Origin: Bacteroidetes bacterium UBA7662 | GTDB lineage: Bacteria; Bacteroidota; Bacteroidia; UBA7662 | NCBI GenBank assembly: GCA_002483345.1 | Contig: DLHS01000016.1 | Location: 333,177-397,176 of the forward strand | Reading direction: 5' to 3' | DNA length: 64,000 nucleotides | In this document: positions 43,200-51,601 of the stretch, piece after piece | How positions within the stretch are numbered: position 1 is the first letter of the stretch | Layout: the number at the start of each line of letters is the position of its first letter | Translations under genes and position numbers: made by a program | Notes under the pieces: generated by a model | Database searches by the model: none | What the model saw: only the letters and a program-made list of their open reading frames with translations | Told to the model about the DNA's origin: nothing

Positions 43200-43921
43200 T
43201 TGCGGGCCTCCAGTACAGTTTTGGTGAGCATGCCGAAAAGCGCTATCAAACTGGCGAAATACAACATATCCCGGGTGTCCAGCACCCCTTTGCTAAGCGA
43301 CACAAAGTGAGCACTCATGCCCAGTTGCTCCAGCACCAGCAATGTTTTATTAGGCAGGTTGAGCAAACTCAGCGAATCAAAGGCGGTATAAAAGAAAAAA
43401 CAAAGAAAAAGACCCAGAATGAAGGCCACGATCTGGTTTTCGGTGATGGAGGAGGCAAACAGTCCGATGGAGACAAAAGTTGCTCCCAGCAGCAGCAAGC
43501 CTATGTAAGAGCCGATGATACCGCCCGTATCTACATTGCCCACCGGGTCGGCAAGCAAGTATACTGATAAGAAGTACAGCAGGGTAGGCAATATACTGAA
43601 TACTACCAGTGCCAGTCCTGCCAGGTATTTTCCGGCGATGATCTGCAGATCTGTGACTGGCTTGGTAAACAGCAGCTCAATGGTACCTGTCCGTTTTTCC
43701 TCACTGAAAAACCGCATGGTAATCGCAGGAATCAAAAACATAAACACCCAGGGACCAATGATAAACAGCTGGTCGAGGGTGGCATATCCGTATTCAAGCA
43801 GGCTGTAATCGGGGAAAACCCACATAAACAGGCCCGTAACCAGCAAAAACACAACTATCACAATGTAGGCAATGAGGGAACTCAGGAAACTGTATAGCTC
43901 TCTTCGAAAAACGGTCAGCAT
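43193..43921 (-). CDS. gldF: Gliding-motility ABC transporter permease GldF
   Basis: 242 residues from the ATG at 43919-43921 (MLTVFRRELYSFLSSLIAYI), 1 bp after the gldA stop; a longer form starting at 43951 would overlap gldA by 29 bp. Six membrane segments of ABC-2 permease type, with FLIPAITMRFFSEEKRTGTI and ELLFTKPVTDLQIIAGKY, both typical for GldF. It forms the channel part of the GldAFG transporter. Confidence 0.93.
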   Translation of the reverse strand: MLTVFRRELYSFLSSLIAYIVIVVFLLVTGLFMWVFPDYSLLEYGYATLDQLFIIGPWVFMFLIPAITMRFFSEEKRTGTIELLFTKPVTDLQIIAGKYLAGLALVVFSILPTLLYFLSVYLLADPVGNVDTGGIIGSYIGLLLLGATFVSIGLFASSITENQIVAFILGLFLCFFFYTAFDSLSLLNLPNKTLLVLEQLGMSAHFVSLSKGVLDTRDMLYFASLIALFGMLTKTVLEARKW

Positions 43922-43922
43922 C

Positions 43923-44840
43923 CTATTTCTTTTTGTTGTTGGTGAGATCACGGAACACTTCTTCGAGCGAATTTTCTTTTTTGCTCATATTCAAGACACT
44001 CAGGCCCTGAGCAACAGCAAAATCGAACAATATTTTACGGAGATCTTCCTTACCTGTAGAACGGACTTCGTAGCTGTTGTCGCCTGTTTTGATTACCAGG
44101 CTGATGCCGGTAATTTTACGCAAGGCATCTTCCCGTATTACGTTATTGAACTCCACGGCCACCACGGTTTCTCCCTGAACACGTTGCTGCAGTTTTTTCA
44201 CCGCATCGTCGGCCACCATGCGGCCCCTGTTTACAATGATTACCCGTTGGCACATGGCTTCCACTTCCTGCATGATGTGCGTGGAAAGGATGATGGTTTT
44301 CTCCCGCCCGATTTCTTTGATGAGGCCACGAATATCGGCCAGCTGATTGGGGTCGAGGCCAGAGGTGGGTTCATCCAGTATGAGTACTTTGGGGTCGTGG
44401 ATCATGGCCTGCGCCAGGCCTACCCGCTGGCGGTAACCTTTGGAAAGCTGCCCGATTTTTTTGTGCTGCTCCAACCCCAGGCCGGTTATCTCCACCATGC
44501 GGGCGATTTGTTTGTCGACCGAGGCAATCTGATAGAATCCCGCCACATAGGCCAGGTACTCCTTCACATACATGTCGAGGTAGAGCGGGTTGCTTTCGGG
44601 CAGGTAGCCGATAAGCTTGCGGATAGCGACCGAATCCGTTTCGGTATCATAGCCATGCACCCAGGCCTTGCCACTGCTTTGGGGCAGGTAGCAGGTGAGT
44701 ATTTTCATGGTGGTGCTTTTGCCGGCACCATTCGGGCCGAGCAGACCTACAATCTGCCCGTCCTCGATTTCGAAGTTGAGCTGGTCGATGGCCTTCTGTT
44801 CGCCATATACCTTGGTCAGGGCTTGTACTTTAACCGACAT
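43923..44840 (-). CDS. gldA: Gliding-motility ABC transporter ATPase GldA
   Basis: 305 residues. Walker A GLLGPNGAGKSTTMKIL (33-49), signature QLSKGYRQRVGLAQ, Walker B KVLILDEPTSGLDPNQ and the H-loop LSTHIMQEVE. The C-terminal 80 residues form the regulatory extension usual in GldA. It powers the GldF permease. First gene of the gldA-gldF-gldG-DUF4340 operon. Confidence 0.94.
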   Translation of the reverse strand: MSVKVQALTKVYGEQKAIDQLNFEIEDGQIVGLLGPNGAGKSTTMKILTCYLPQSSGKAWVHGYDTETDSVAIRKLIGYLPESNPLYLDMYVKEYLAYVAGFYQIASVDKQIARMVEITGLGLEQHKKIGQLSKGYRQRVGLAQAMIHDPKVLILDEPTSGLDPNQLADIRGLIKEIGREKTIILSTHIMQEVEAMCQRVIIVNRGRMVADDAVKKLQQRVQGETVVAVEFNNVIREDALRKITGISLVIKTGDNSYEVRSTGKEDLRKILFDFAVAQGLSVLNMSKKENSLEEVFRDLTNNKKK

Positions 44841-45101
44841 AGTTTACGTAAATGCCCTGCGGAGGGGCTTTTTGCAAGGCCCTAAAAATAGAGAAAAAAG
44901 CGGTTGGGAGCACCTGAAAGTGTGGGGGCAGGCCGGTGTTTTCAGGGTGGCGGTACTTTCAGGCAATCTACTGTCGTCTGTTAGTACCTGAAGGGGCTGC
45001 GGCGATGAAAACAAGGCCATACCGGCTATTTCGGGCCGGTTACAGGGGATGGCTATGGGAGTTCACGGGCATCGGCATCTGCCCGGGAGCAAATCCGCAC
45101 A
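44841..45101. other. Intergenic region upstream of gldA
   Basis: 260 bp with no gene. It has several scattered ACCTGAA/TTTCAGG fragments (44909-44991) but no ordered repeat, terminator or clear promoter for gldA. Confidence 0.4.
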
Positions 45102-46178
45102 TCAAACTTCCTCTGCTGCAATAACAGCCACTTCCCCTTTATTCGCCAACTGGCCGCAAGCCGCATCGATGTCTTTGCCACGACTTCTTCTCACTTTGGC
45201 AACAATACCAGCCGCATCCAGCGCGCGGAGATACGCATCTACCGCTTCCGGGCTTGCCTGTTGGTAGAGACCGTCGTCGATGGGATTGTATTCGATGAGA
45301 TTGACTTTGCAAACCAGGCGTTTACACAATTTTACAAGTGCCCGGATATCTTCGGGGGCATCGTTGATACCTTTCCAGACCACATATTCAAAAGTGATGC
45401 GGCTTTTGGTTTTGTCGTACCAGTATTGCAGGGCAGCGATAAGCTCTTCCAGCTTATTGCTTTCATTGATAGGCATGAGCTGCGACCGTTTCTCGTCGAT
45501 GGCAGAATGCAGGCTGACGGCCAGCTTGAATTTCACGTCATCATCGGCCATTTTGCGGATCATTTTGGCGATGCCCACCGTACTGAGCGTAATCCGTCGG
45601 GGCGACATTCCCAGGCCGGCCGGAGCTGGTCGGGTGATTTTTTCAATGGCCGTCAATACGTTGTTGTAGTTGAGCAGGGGCTCACCCATACCCATCAGTA
45701 CAATATTGGTGAGCGGGCGATTAAAATAATTTTCGGCCTGCTCCCGGATGGCCACTACCTGATCATAAATCTCGTCTGCATTCAGATTCCGCATGCGTTT
45801 GAGACGAGCTGTGGCACAAAAGGTGCAATCGAGGCTGCAGCCTACCTGGCTGGAAATACAGGCTGTAATCCTTGTTTCCGTAGGAATGAGGACGGATTCG
45901 ACTACCCTGCCATCAAACAATTTGACAGCGTTTTTAACGGTTCCGTCCCCGGAGCGCTGTTCCACATCAATGTGGATGTGGTTGATGGTAAAGTACTGTT
46001 CCAGCAAGGCCCGCAAACCCACCGACAGATTGGTCATCTGCCCGAAATTTTTGGCTCCTTTCACCCACAACCACTCATGTACCTGTTTGGCCCGGAATGG
46101 CTTTTCACCCAGCGCTACCAGTGCAGCAGTAAGCGATTCGAGCGACATCGCTCGTATATCTTGTTTTGGCGGGTTCAT
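45102..46178 (-). CDS. rlmN: 23S rRNA (adenine-2503-C2)-methyltransferase RlmN
   Basis: 358 residues from ATG 46178 (MNPPKQDIRAMS); the longer frame up to 46223 runs into the promoter. Radical-SAM cluster cysteines are C114-x3-C118-x2-C121 (GCSLDCTFC). Other hallmarks are QVGCSLDC, VLMGMGEPLLNYNNV, VSLHSAIDEKRS and the C-terminal GKDIDAACGQL with the second catalytic cysteine. It methylates A2503 of 23S rRNA (and A37 of some tRNAs). A TAACTTTG box at 46187-46194 leaves only 8 bp before the ATG. Confidence 0.96.
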   Translation of the reverse strand: MNPPKQDIRAMSLESLTAALVALGEKPFRAKQVHEWLWVKGAKNFGQMTNLSVGLRALLEQYFTINHIHIDVEQRSGDGTVKNAVKLFDGRVVESVLIPTETRITACISSQVGCSLDCTFCATARLKRMRNLNADEIYDQVVAIREQAENYFNRPLTNIVLMGMGEPLLNYNNVLTAIEKITRPAPAGLGMSPRRITLSTVGIAKMIRKMADDDVKFKLAVSLHSAIDEKRSQLMPINESNKLEELIAALQYWYDKTKSRITFEYVVWKGINDAPEDIRALVKLCKRLVCKVNLIEYNPIDDGLYQQASPEAVDAYLRALDAAGIVAKVRRSRGKDIDAACGQLANKGEVAVIAAEEV

Positions 46179-46186
46179 AGAAGATA

Positions 46187-46194
46187 CAAAGTTA
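46187..46194 (-). promoter_or_regulatory. Probable -7 box of rlmN
   Basis: Minus strand TAACTTTG, 8 bp upstream of the ATG at 46178, predicting a leaderless or near-leaderless mRNA. No clear -33. Confidence 0.4.
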
Positions 46195-46303
46195 CGCAAT
46201 TGCCCGGTAAGGAAGCCGGCCACAACGGATTGGTCTTAGTCAGAAATAATGGGTAATTTTATTCGTTGTCTCTCAACATTGACCCAACTTAACAGATTCA
46301 CCC

Positions 46304-46702
46304 ATGAAACAATTACACTACTTACTGCTTGGTTTCATCCTGATTTCTGGCAACGTTGCCTGCAAAAAGGACAGCCCTGACCAAACACTTCGCAACGGCA
46401 CCTATACCGGTACTTTCACCGTCCGTTACCAGAATTCCGTACAAACAACCGCCGCCTCCCTGACCCTGGCCAATGGCAGATTCAGTTGCACCAACAATTT
46501 TGTGCCGGGAACCGGCAGCGGTACTTTCAGCTACACAACTTCTACCCTCAGCTTTCAGGACGAGGGGGTATGGACTGCCAATTTCGACTGGAACCTCATC
46601 CTGAATGGCGATTATTCCTATACGTTTGATGGCAAAACCCTCCGGTTTTCAGCCGACAAGAACGATGTGGGGAATTACAGCTACGAACTAGTGCTACAGT
46701 AG
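46304..46702 (+). CDS. Small lipoprotein of unknown function
   Basis: 132 residues. Signal sequence MKQLHYLLLGFILISGNVAC gives a lipobox (NVAC, C20). The mature part is a small beta-sheet domain with repeated Thr/Asn-rich strands (GTYTGTFTVRYQNSVQTTAA, GSGTFSYTTSTLSFQDEGVW, YTFDGKTLRFSADKND), resembling lipocalin-like META or DUF small barrels. I do not recognise the family. It stands alone between rlmN and the DUF4399 gene. Confidence 0.75.
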   Translation: MKQLHYLLLGFILISGNVACKKDSPDQTLRNGTYTGTFTVRYQNSVQTTAASLTLANGRFSCTNNFVPGTGSGTFSYTTSTLSFQDEGVWTANFDWNLILNGDYSYTFDGKTLRFSADKNDVGNYSYELVLQ

Positions 46703-46714
46703 CGGGGAGATTCT

Positions 46715-46783
46715 GAGATTTCGAGAGGCGAGACTTTTTGGCCCCGCAGGTGCGGGGCAGTCGATGGTCCATGGACCATCGAC
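46715..46783. repeat. Cluster of intergenic hairpins and a CTCTCG-iteron fragment
   Basis: 46715-46733 is a copy of the GAGATTTCGAGAGGCGAGA iteron seen at 25861-26035. 46741-46758 is the hairpin GCCCCGCA-GG-TGCGGGGC. 46760-46783 is a 24-bp perfect palindrome centred on GGTCCATGGACC. They lie between convergent genes and may end transcription of both. Confidence 0.8.
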
Positions 46784-46811
46784 TATCAACTATAGACTGC
46801 CACAGGCAACC

Positions 46812-47312
46812 CTACTTCACCACCACCTTCACCGTAGTGCTCAAACCTTCGCCGTAGCTCAGGTGGGCGCCATTGGCAAACTGCAGGGTAAGGGTATGTT
46901 CTCCTTTGGCCAGGCTGTCGAGGGTCATCTCTGTTTGTCCTTTACCGAAATGTAGGTGCTGCGCATCAAACGGAACGGACATCCCTTTTTCTTTGGCACC
47001 TCCGTCGATAATCAGGTGGTGATGGCCTTTGCCATAATTTAATTGTCCGGCAGGCTCTACTTCCATGCCAGAAACACCCATCTGGAGCAGAAAAGGCAGG
47101 GTAATTTCCTGACCGTCGGTGAGGTTACCAAAAAATACGCGGGCAGTATCCGGGTAATTCAGCACCAGGCTGTCGTTGTCCATAGCACCCATGTCGTGGC
47201 CTTCGTGCATGCTGTGGTCGTGGCCTTCGTGACTTTCTTCTTCGGTGGCATTGTTACAGGCCACGGTAAAACTCAGGGCGGCGGCCGCGAGCAACATCAG
47301 GATTTTTTTCAT
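46812..47312 (-). CDS. DUF4399 lipoprotein, His-rich
   Basis: 166 residues from ATG 47312 (MKKILMLLAAAALSFTVAC); the frame extends 11 codons upstream but the lipoprotein signal fixes the start. After the lipobox cysteine a His/Asp/Glu/Met-rich linker (EGHDHSMHEGHDMG) precedes a DUF4399 domain with NYGKGHHHLIIDGG and AQHLHFGKGQTEMTLDSL, the family signature. The histidine-rich linker looks suited to metal binding, but that is inference. It lies downstream of ahcY, separated by a strong hairpin. Confidence 0.9.
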   Translation of the reverse strand: MKKILMLLAAAALSFTVACNNATEEESHEGHDHSMHEGHDMGAMDNDSLVLNYPDTARVFFGNLTDGQEITLPFLLQMGVSGMEVEPAGQLNYGKGHHHLIIDGGAKEKGMSVPFDAQHLHFGKGQTEMTLDSLAKGEHTLTLQFANGAHLSYGEGLSTTVKVVVK

Positions 47313-47340
47313 GTCAGGATTTAATTGAAGACTTAAAACT

Positions 47341-47385
47341 AACAAACCCCGGCCGAAGCTGGTTCAGCTTCTTCCGGGGTTTGTT
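47341..47385 (-). terminator. Terminator of ahcY
   Basis: Two-tier hairpin: outer AACAAACCCCGG/CCGGGGTTTGTT (12 bp) and inner GAAGCTG-GTT-CAGCTTC, separated by a 2-nt internal loop. It lies 16 bp after the ahcY stop. The following T-run on the minus strand is short. Confidence 0.75.
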
Positions 47386-47400
47386 GGATGTAATTAAAAA

Positions 47401-48708
47401 TTAGTAACGGTAAGAATCCGTTTTGAACGGTCCCTGAACACTTACACCGATGTAATCGGCTTGCTCAGCGCTAAGGACTTCAAGCTCCACGCCGACTTTG
47501 GCAAGGTGCAGGGCGGCTACTTTTTCATCGAGATGTTTCGGGAGCACATATACTTCGTTTTTGTAAGTACCTGCATTGCTCCACAACTCCATCTGCGCAA
47601 GGGTCTGGTTGGTGAACGAGTTCGACATCACGAAGCTTGGGTGGCCCATGGCGCAACCAAGATTCACCAGACGGCCTTCCGCCAGGATGATGATTTCGTT
47701 TCCGTCTACGTTGTACACATCTACCTGCGGCTTAACAGTGTATTTGGTGTTTTTGTACGCTTTGTTCAACCAGGCCATGTCGATTTCGTTGTCGAAGTGA
47801 CCGATGTTGCAGACGATGGTCTTATCCTTCATCTTACGGAAATGCTTCTCCGTTACGATGTTGCAGTTACCGGTGGTGGTGATTACGATGTCTACTTTGT
47901 CAACCACGCTGTCGAGGCGTTTTACTTCGTAGCCTTCCATGGCTGCCTGCAACGCACAGATTGGGTCGATTTCGGTGACGATAACACGGGCACCTGCTCC
48001 GCGGAAAGATTCTGCGGTGCCTTTGCCTACGTCGCCATAGCCGCAAACAACGACAACTTTACCAGCCATCATGATGTCTGTTGCACGACGAACGGCATCT
48101 ACTGCTGATTCGCGGCAACCATATTTGTTATCGAATTTCGATTTGGTTACCGAGTCGTTGACATTGATGGCAGGAACAGGCAAAGTGCCTTTGCGCATGC
48201 GGCCATAGAGACGGGCAACACCTGTGGTGGTTTCTTCTGAGATACCACGGATTTCGGCTACGAGTTCCGGATGTTGATCCAGCACTACGTTGGTGAGGTC
48301 ACCACCATCGTCGAGTATCATGTTAAGCGCTTTACCGCCTTCGAAAGCGAAGAGGGTTTGGTCTATACACCATTCATACTCTTCTTCTGTCATACCTTTC
48401 CAGGCATAAACAGGAATACCGGCAGCAGCAATGGCTGCGGCAGCGTGGTCCTGGGTAGAGAAGATGTTACAGCTCGACCAGCTCACTTCAGCACCCAGTT
48501 CAACCAGGGTTTCGATGAGCACGGCGGTTTGGATAGTCATGTGCAGACAACCTGCGATACGGGCACCTTTCAAAGGTTTAGTGGCACCAAACTCCGCACG
48601 GAGCGCCATCAAACCGGGCATTTCGGCTTCGGCCAATTTGATTTCCTTGCGACCCCATTCAGCGAGGCTGATGTCTTTAACCTTGTACTTGGCAATAGTT
48701 TCGATCAT
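47401..48708 (-). CDS. ahcY: Adenosylhomocysteinase
   Basis: 435 residues. NAD-binding GYGDVGKGTAESFRGAGARV, active-site NVNDSVTKSKFDNKYGCRES, GCLHMTIQTAVLIETL, NIGHFDNEIDM and the conserved C-terminus FKTDSYRY. The enzyme splits S-adenosylhomocysteine to adenosine and homocysteine, relieving product inhibition of methyltransferases such as RlmN encoded nearby. It is in reverse orientation to the M1 aminopeptidase gene, sharing a divergent promoter region. No SAH riboswitch is visible in the short leader. Confidence 0.97.
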   Translation of the reverse strand: MIETIAKYKVKDISLAEWGRKEIKLAEAEMPGLMALRAEFGATKPLKGARIAGCLHMTIQTAVLIETLVELGAEVSWSSCNIFSTQDHAAAAIAAAGIPVYAWKGMTEEEYEWCIDQTLFAFEGGKALNMILDDGGDLTNVVLDQHPELVAEIRGISEETTTGVARLYGRMRKGTLPVPAINVNDSVTKSKFDNKYGCRESAVDAVRRATDIMMAGKVVVVCGYGDVGKGTAESFRGAGARVIVTEIDPICALQAAMEGYEVKRLDSVVDKVDIVITTTGNCNIVTEKHFRKMKDKTIVCNIGHFDNEIDMAWLNKAYKNTKYTVKPQVDVYNVDGNEIIILAEGRLVNLGCAMGHPSFVMSNSFTNQTLAQMELWSNAGTYKNEVYVLPKHLDEKVAALHLAKVGVELEVLSAEQADYIGVSVQGPFKTDSYRY

Positions 48709-48750
48709 GATATGTTGATTTTCAAATGTTTGTTACGGATGAAAGCGGTG

Positions 48751-48758
48751 CAAAGATA
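48751..48758 (-). promoter_or_regulatory. Probable -7 box of ahcY
   Basis: Minus-strand TATCTTTG, 42 bp upstream of the ahcY ATG; no exact -33. Confidence 0.45.
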
Positions 48759-48775
48759 ACGCTTTTTTCGCCTCG

Positions 48776-48805
48776 TTGTTTCCTGCGTCCGGTTCGTTAT
48801 CTTAG
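48776..48805 (+). promoter_or_regulatory. Promoter of the M1 aminopeptidase gene
   Basis: TTG at 48776-48778, 19-bp spacer, TATCTTAG at 48798-48805 (one mismatch to TAnnTTTG). The ATG at 48810 is 4 bp beyond the box, a second in-frame ATG at 48816 is 10 bp beyond, so a leaderless start is likely. Confidence 0.45.
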
Positions 48806-48809
48806 ATGC

Positions 48810-50807
48810 ATGCGAATGATCTGCCTGAGCTTAGTGGGATTATTTATGACACAGCTGGTCCTGTCGCAGCCGGTCGCTTTGCCCGAAGGCCTCCGGCTAC
48901 CTGTCTGTCACCAGTGGCAGCAGCAAAAACAGCTACTTAGAACCGCCTGGACACCTGCTCCGCTGTCCTCTCCGCTGAAAGCACGTATCCTCCGGCAGGC
49001 ACTGCATCTGAACCTCAACCCGGAAGTGCATGCTGTTTCGGGTTATGTAGACTATGACCTCGTATGGACAAGCCCGGGTAACCGTTTCAGCCTTTCTGTC
49101 GACACCGACCTGCTGCCAGCCGATCTCTCAATGAACGACAGCATTCTCTTTCTGCGCGATGCCCCGGACACTCCGTCCCTGTCCCGGACAGCTGTCGGGC
49201 TGGAGGTATTGTTCCCGCGCTTGTATCAGCCCGGAGACACCCTGCGGTTCCGAATCAGGTATGGCGGGGTGCCTAAAGCGAACCCCAACAGCTTCGGAAG
49301 TTTCAGAACTGCCACCCATGGCCCCGACAACAGCCCGGTTCTCTGGACACTCTCACAACCCTACGGAGCCCGCGACTGGTGGCCCTCCTTTCAGGAACTC
49401 GGACTAAAGGCTGATACCACCGAATTGCACATCACCACTCCGGCAGGTTATTATGCCGGTGGTCCTGGTATTTTGACCGGAGTTGACACCATCGCCAACG
49501 GATGGGTACACCACTGGCAGCATAACTATCCTTGCCCGCCCTACCTTGTGGGCACAGCTGTGAGTAATTACTGGCTATACACCCAGCATATCGCCGTCAG
49601 TAACGGGGCAGATACAATAGCGGTACTGAATTACCTGTATTCCGAAGATTCAGCTATCTGGGTACCGCGACTCGATGCCTGGTTGCCGCCAATCCTTGAT
49701 CTTTTCACCGATCTGTTCGGGGATTACCCTTTCAAAAACGAAAAATACGGCCATATGCAAATCAGCAATGGCGACGGGGGTATGGAACATAACACCATGA
49801 GTTCAATGGGTAGTTACGGTTACGAACTCATCGCCCATGAGCTGGCTCATCAATGGTTCGGTAATAAAATCACCTGTTCGAGCTGGCAGGATATCTGGGT
49901 AAATGAAGGTTTCGCCACCTGGATGACCGGTTTGTGCATGGAACGCTTGCTCGACAATGGTTACTGGTGGGAGCCGTGGAAACGACTTACCCGCATCAGT
50001 GCAACCTCCGGCCAGGATTTTACCGTTTTTAAAACCGACACTTCGGTGGTGGCCCATGTTTTTGAAAGTAAATCGACCTACCACAAGGCCTCCTTCGTAC
50101 TGCATCAGTTGCGTTATCAGTTAGGTGATTCGGCGATGTTTGCAGGCCTCTACAACTATATAACGGACCCACTTCTCGCGCACGGTTTTGCCAATACCGA
50201 AACCGTCAAAAACCACCTGGAGACTGCCTGCAGCTGCGATCTGGACACCTATTTTGCCCAGTGGATATATGGTTCAGGCCACCCCGAATACGACATCCGC
50301 TGGAAACCGGAAAACAATGGCATCGGGCTTTTTGTAGAAGATGTGGCACCGATGAGCCCTGCCGGTGGTTTTGCACTTAAACTACCCTTCCGGGCCTATG
50401 CTGCCAATGGCGACAGCCTTGATTTTTGGGTAAATGCCCGTGAAAAGGCCTTTTATGCCACTCATCTCTTACCCTTTCAGCCTGTTTCAGTGGTTTTTGA
50501 CCCCGATATCCAAATTCTGGCCGTGCTGAAATCGTTGACACAGGCAGCCACACCGCTTGAAATTCAGTACATCCCCGGCGAAGCTGCTGCCAGGGTAATC
50601 CCTCCTGCCGACTGGCAAGGTCAGCTCTCCTCACTTGTATTATATGATATGCAAGGAAGGGAGATTTTCCGGGAAGCGCCGGCGGGTAGTACCCTCTCTC
50701 TGAAACTGCCCTATTTTTTGCTCAATGGTTACAGTGGCATACTCCGGGCAACCCATCCGGACGGCAGAACAGCCGTGGCTCGTTTTCACGATGTGGGGTA
50801 TCGTTGA
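48810..50807 (+). CDS. M1-family zinc aminopeptidase, secreted
   Basis: 665 residues from ATG 48810; the open frame reaches to 48726 but would run through the promoter. Signal peptide ends near MTQLVLSQ. Exopeptidase motif GGMEH (323-327, in place of GxMEN), zinc motif H343-ELA-H347 with E366 (HExxH-x18-E), in the context YELIAHELAHQWFGNKI. The last 75 residues (SLVLYDMQGREIFREAP ... YSGILRATH) resemble a T9SS sorting domain. It should trim N-terminal residues from extracellular peptides. Confidence 0.93.
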   Translation: MRMICLSLVGLFMTQLVLSQPVALPEGLRLPVCHQWQQQKQLLRTAWTPAPLSSPLKARILRQALHLNLNPEVHAVSGYVDYDLVWTSPGNRFSLSVDTDLLPADLSMNDSILFLRDAPDTPSLSRTAVGLEVLFPRLYQPGDTLRFRIRYGGVPKANPNSFGSFRTATHGPDNSPVLWTLSQPYGARDWWPSFQELGLKADTTELHITTPAGYYAGGPGILTGVDTIANGWVHHWQHNYPCPPYLVGTAVSNYWLYTQHIAVSNGADTIAVLNYLYSEDSAIWVPRLDAWLPPILDLFTDLFGDYPFKNEKYGHMQISNGDGGMEHNTMSSMGSYGYELIAHELAHQWFGNKITCSSWQDIWVNEGFATWMTGLCMERLLDNGYWWEPWKRLTRISATSGQDFTVFKTDTSVVAHVFESKSTYHKASFVLHQLRYQLGDSAMFAGLYNYITDPLLAHGFANTETVKNHLETACSCDLDTYFAQWIYGSGHPEYDIRWKPENNGIGLFVEDVAPMSPAGGFALKLPFRAYAANGDSLDFWVNAREKAFYATHLLPFQPVSVVFDPDIQILAVLKSLTQAATPLEIQYIPGEAAARVIPPADWQGQLSSLVLYDMQGREIFREAPAGSTLSLKLPYFLLNGYSGILRATHPDGRTAVARFHDVGYR

Positions 50808-50829
50808 ACCTTCGTGGCATGGATTTGTT

Positions 50830-50837
50830 TAATTTTG
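50830..50837 (+). promoter_or_regulatory. Probable -7 box of the bacilliredoxin gene
   Basis: TAATTTTG, 34 bp upstream of the ATG at 50872. A TTG at 50804-50806 is 23 bp away, slightly too far for a normal -33. Confidence 0.4.
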
Positions 50838-50871
50838 CAGGCTGAATACTCAGAATTAAAAAAACAATACC

Positions 50872-51288
50872 ATGGCATATCCGGAATTTATGGTCGCTCC
50901 CATGCGGAAAGACCTCACCGAAGCAGGTTTCACCGAACTCAGAACACCCGAGGAAGTAGATACCCTCATGACACAAAAAGAAGGCACCGCCCTTGTGGTT
51001 GTGAACTCTGTATGTGGCTGTGCGGCAGCCAATGCACGTCCGGCAGTTAAAAAAGCCATTCAAAACAGCAAAAAGCCCGGTCAGTTGGTTACAGTTTTTG
51101 CCGGCATGGAAGTGGAAGCCGTCGCCAAAGCCCGTGCTTATATGTTGCCCTATCCGCCGTCAAGCCCAAGCATTGCCTTGTTCAAAGACGGTCAACTGGT
51201 ACACATGCTGGAGCGTCACCACATCGAAGGCCGGTCTGCTGATATGATCGCGGCAAATCTGGTAGATGCGTTTGATCAATATTGTTAA
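50872..51288 (+). CDS. Bacilliredoxin (BrxA/BrxB family)
   Basis: 138 residues. The CGC redox motif is at C48-G-C50 (VVNSVCGCAAANARPAV), as in YphP/YqiW bacilliredoxins, and the C-terminal LPYPPSSPSIALFKDGQLVH matches the family. These proteins remove bacillithiol from thiolated proteins, so the organism may use bacillithiol or a similar thiol. The stop codon lies in the left arm of a large hairpin. Confidence 0.94.
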   Translation: MAYPEFMVAPMRKDLTEAGFTELRTPEEVDTLMTQKEGTALVVVNSVCGCAAANARPAVKKAIQNSKKPGQLVTVFAGMEVEAVAKARAYMLPYPPSSPSIALFKDGQLVHMLERHHIEGRSADMIAANLVDAFDQYC

Positions 51289-51354
51289 ACACCGAGGGCA
51301 CGGAGGGCACCGAGTGGAGCAAGCCCGGTGACCTCCGTGCCCCCAGTGTTTAAC
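51284..51354. repeat. Imperfect 71-bp hairpin between convergent genes
   Basis: Arms GTTAAACACCGAGGGCACGG and CCTCCGTGCCCCCAGTGTTT pair with two mismatches. The left arm also contains a tandem CACGGAG/CACCGAG iteration. It probably ends transcription from both sides and overlaps the bacilliredoxin stop. Confidence 0.75.
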
Positions 51355-51361
51355 ACGATAA

Positions 51362-51601
51362 TCAACTGATCGAGTCCCGTACCCGCTGGGCGAAAGCCCG
51401 GAAAGCATCTTTAAATTCCATCCCTGCCGCCATTTGCTCGCGTATCCATATGGCGCCCAAGAGGTGGGTGAGTTGCTCGCCTTCGTCGTCACCCCCTACT
51501 TCAAAGGAGGGTGTTTCTTCTTCTAATAGGGCGTTTTCAGCTTCATGGAGGGCGTCCAGGCTATGCTGTTCGGCCAGATTTCTGATGACAGGCAACTTCA
51601 T
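51362..51601 (-). CDS. Small conserved protein (DUF6952-like)
   Basis: 79 residues, mostly helical: MKLPVIRNLAEQHSLDALHE, an acidic middle (EEETPSFEVGGDDEGEQLTH), then AIWIREQMAAGMEFKDAFRA. It resembles small Bacteroidota proteins encoded next to thioredoxins, often listed as DUF6952; that name is from memory and tentative. Its ATG overlaps the stop of the thioredoxin gene by 4 bp, so the two are co-translated and may work together. Confidence 0.7.
   Translation of the reverse strand: MKLPVIRNLAEQHSLDALHEAENALLEEETPSFEVGGDDEGEQLTHLLGAIWIREQMAAGMEFKDAFRAFAQRVRDSIS

Noticed and set aside
48709..48760. SAH riboswitch upstream of ahcY
   Set aside because: The leader is only about 40 nt and shows no conserved pseudoknot pattern.
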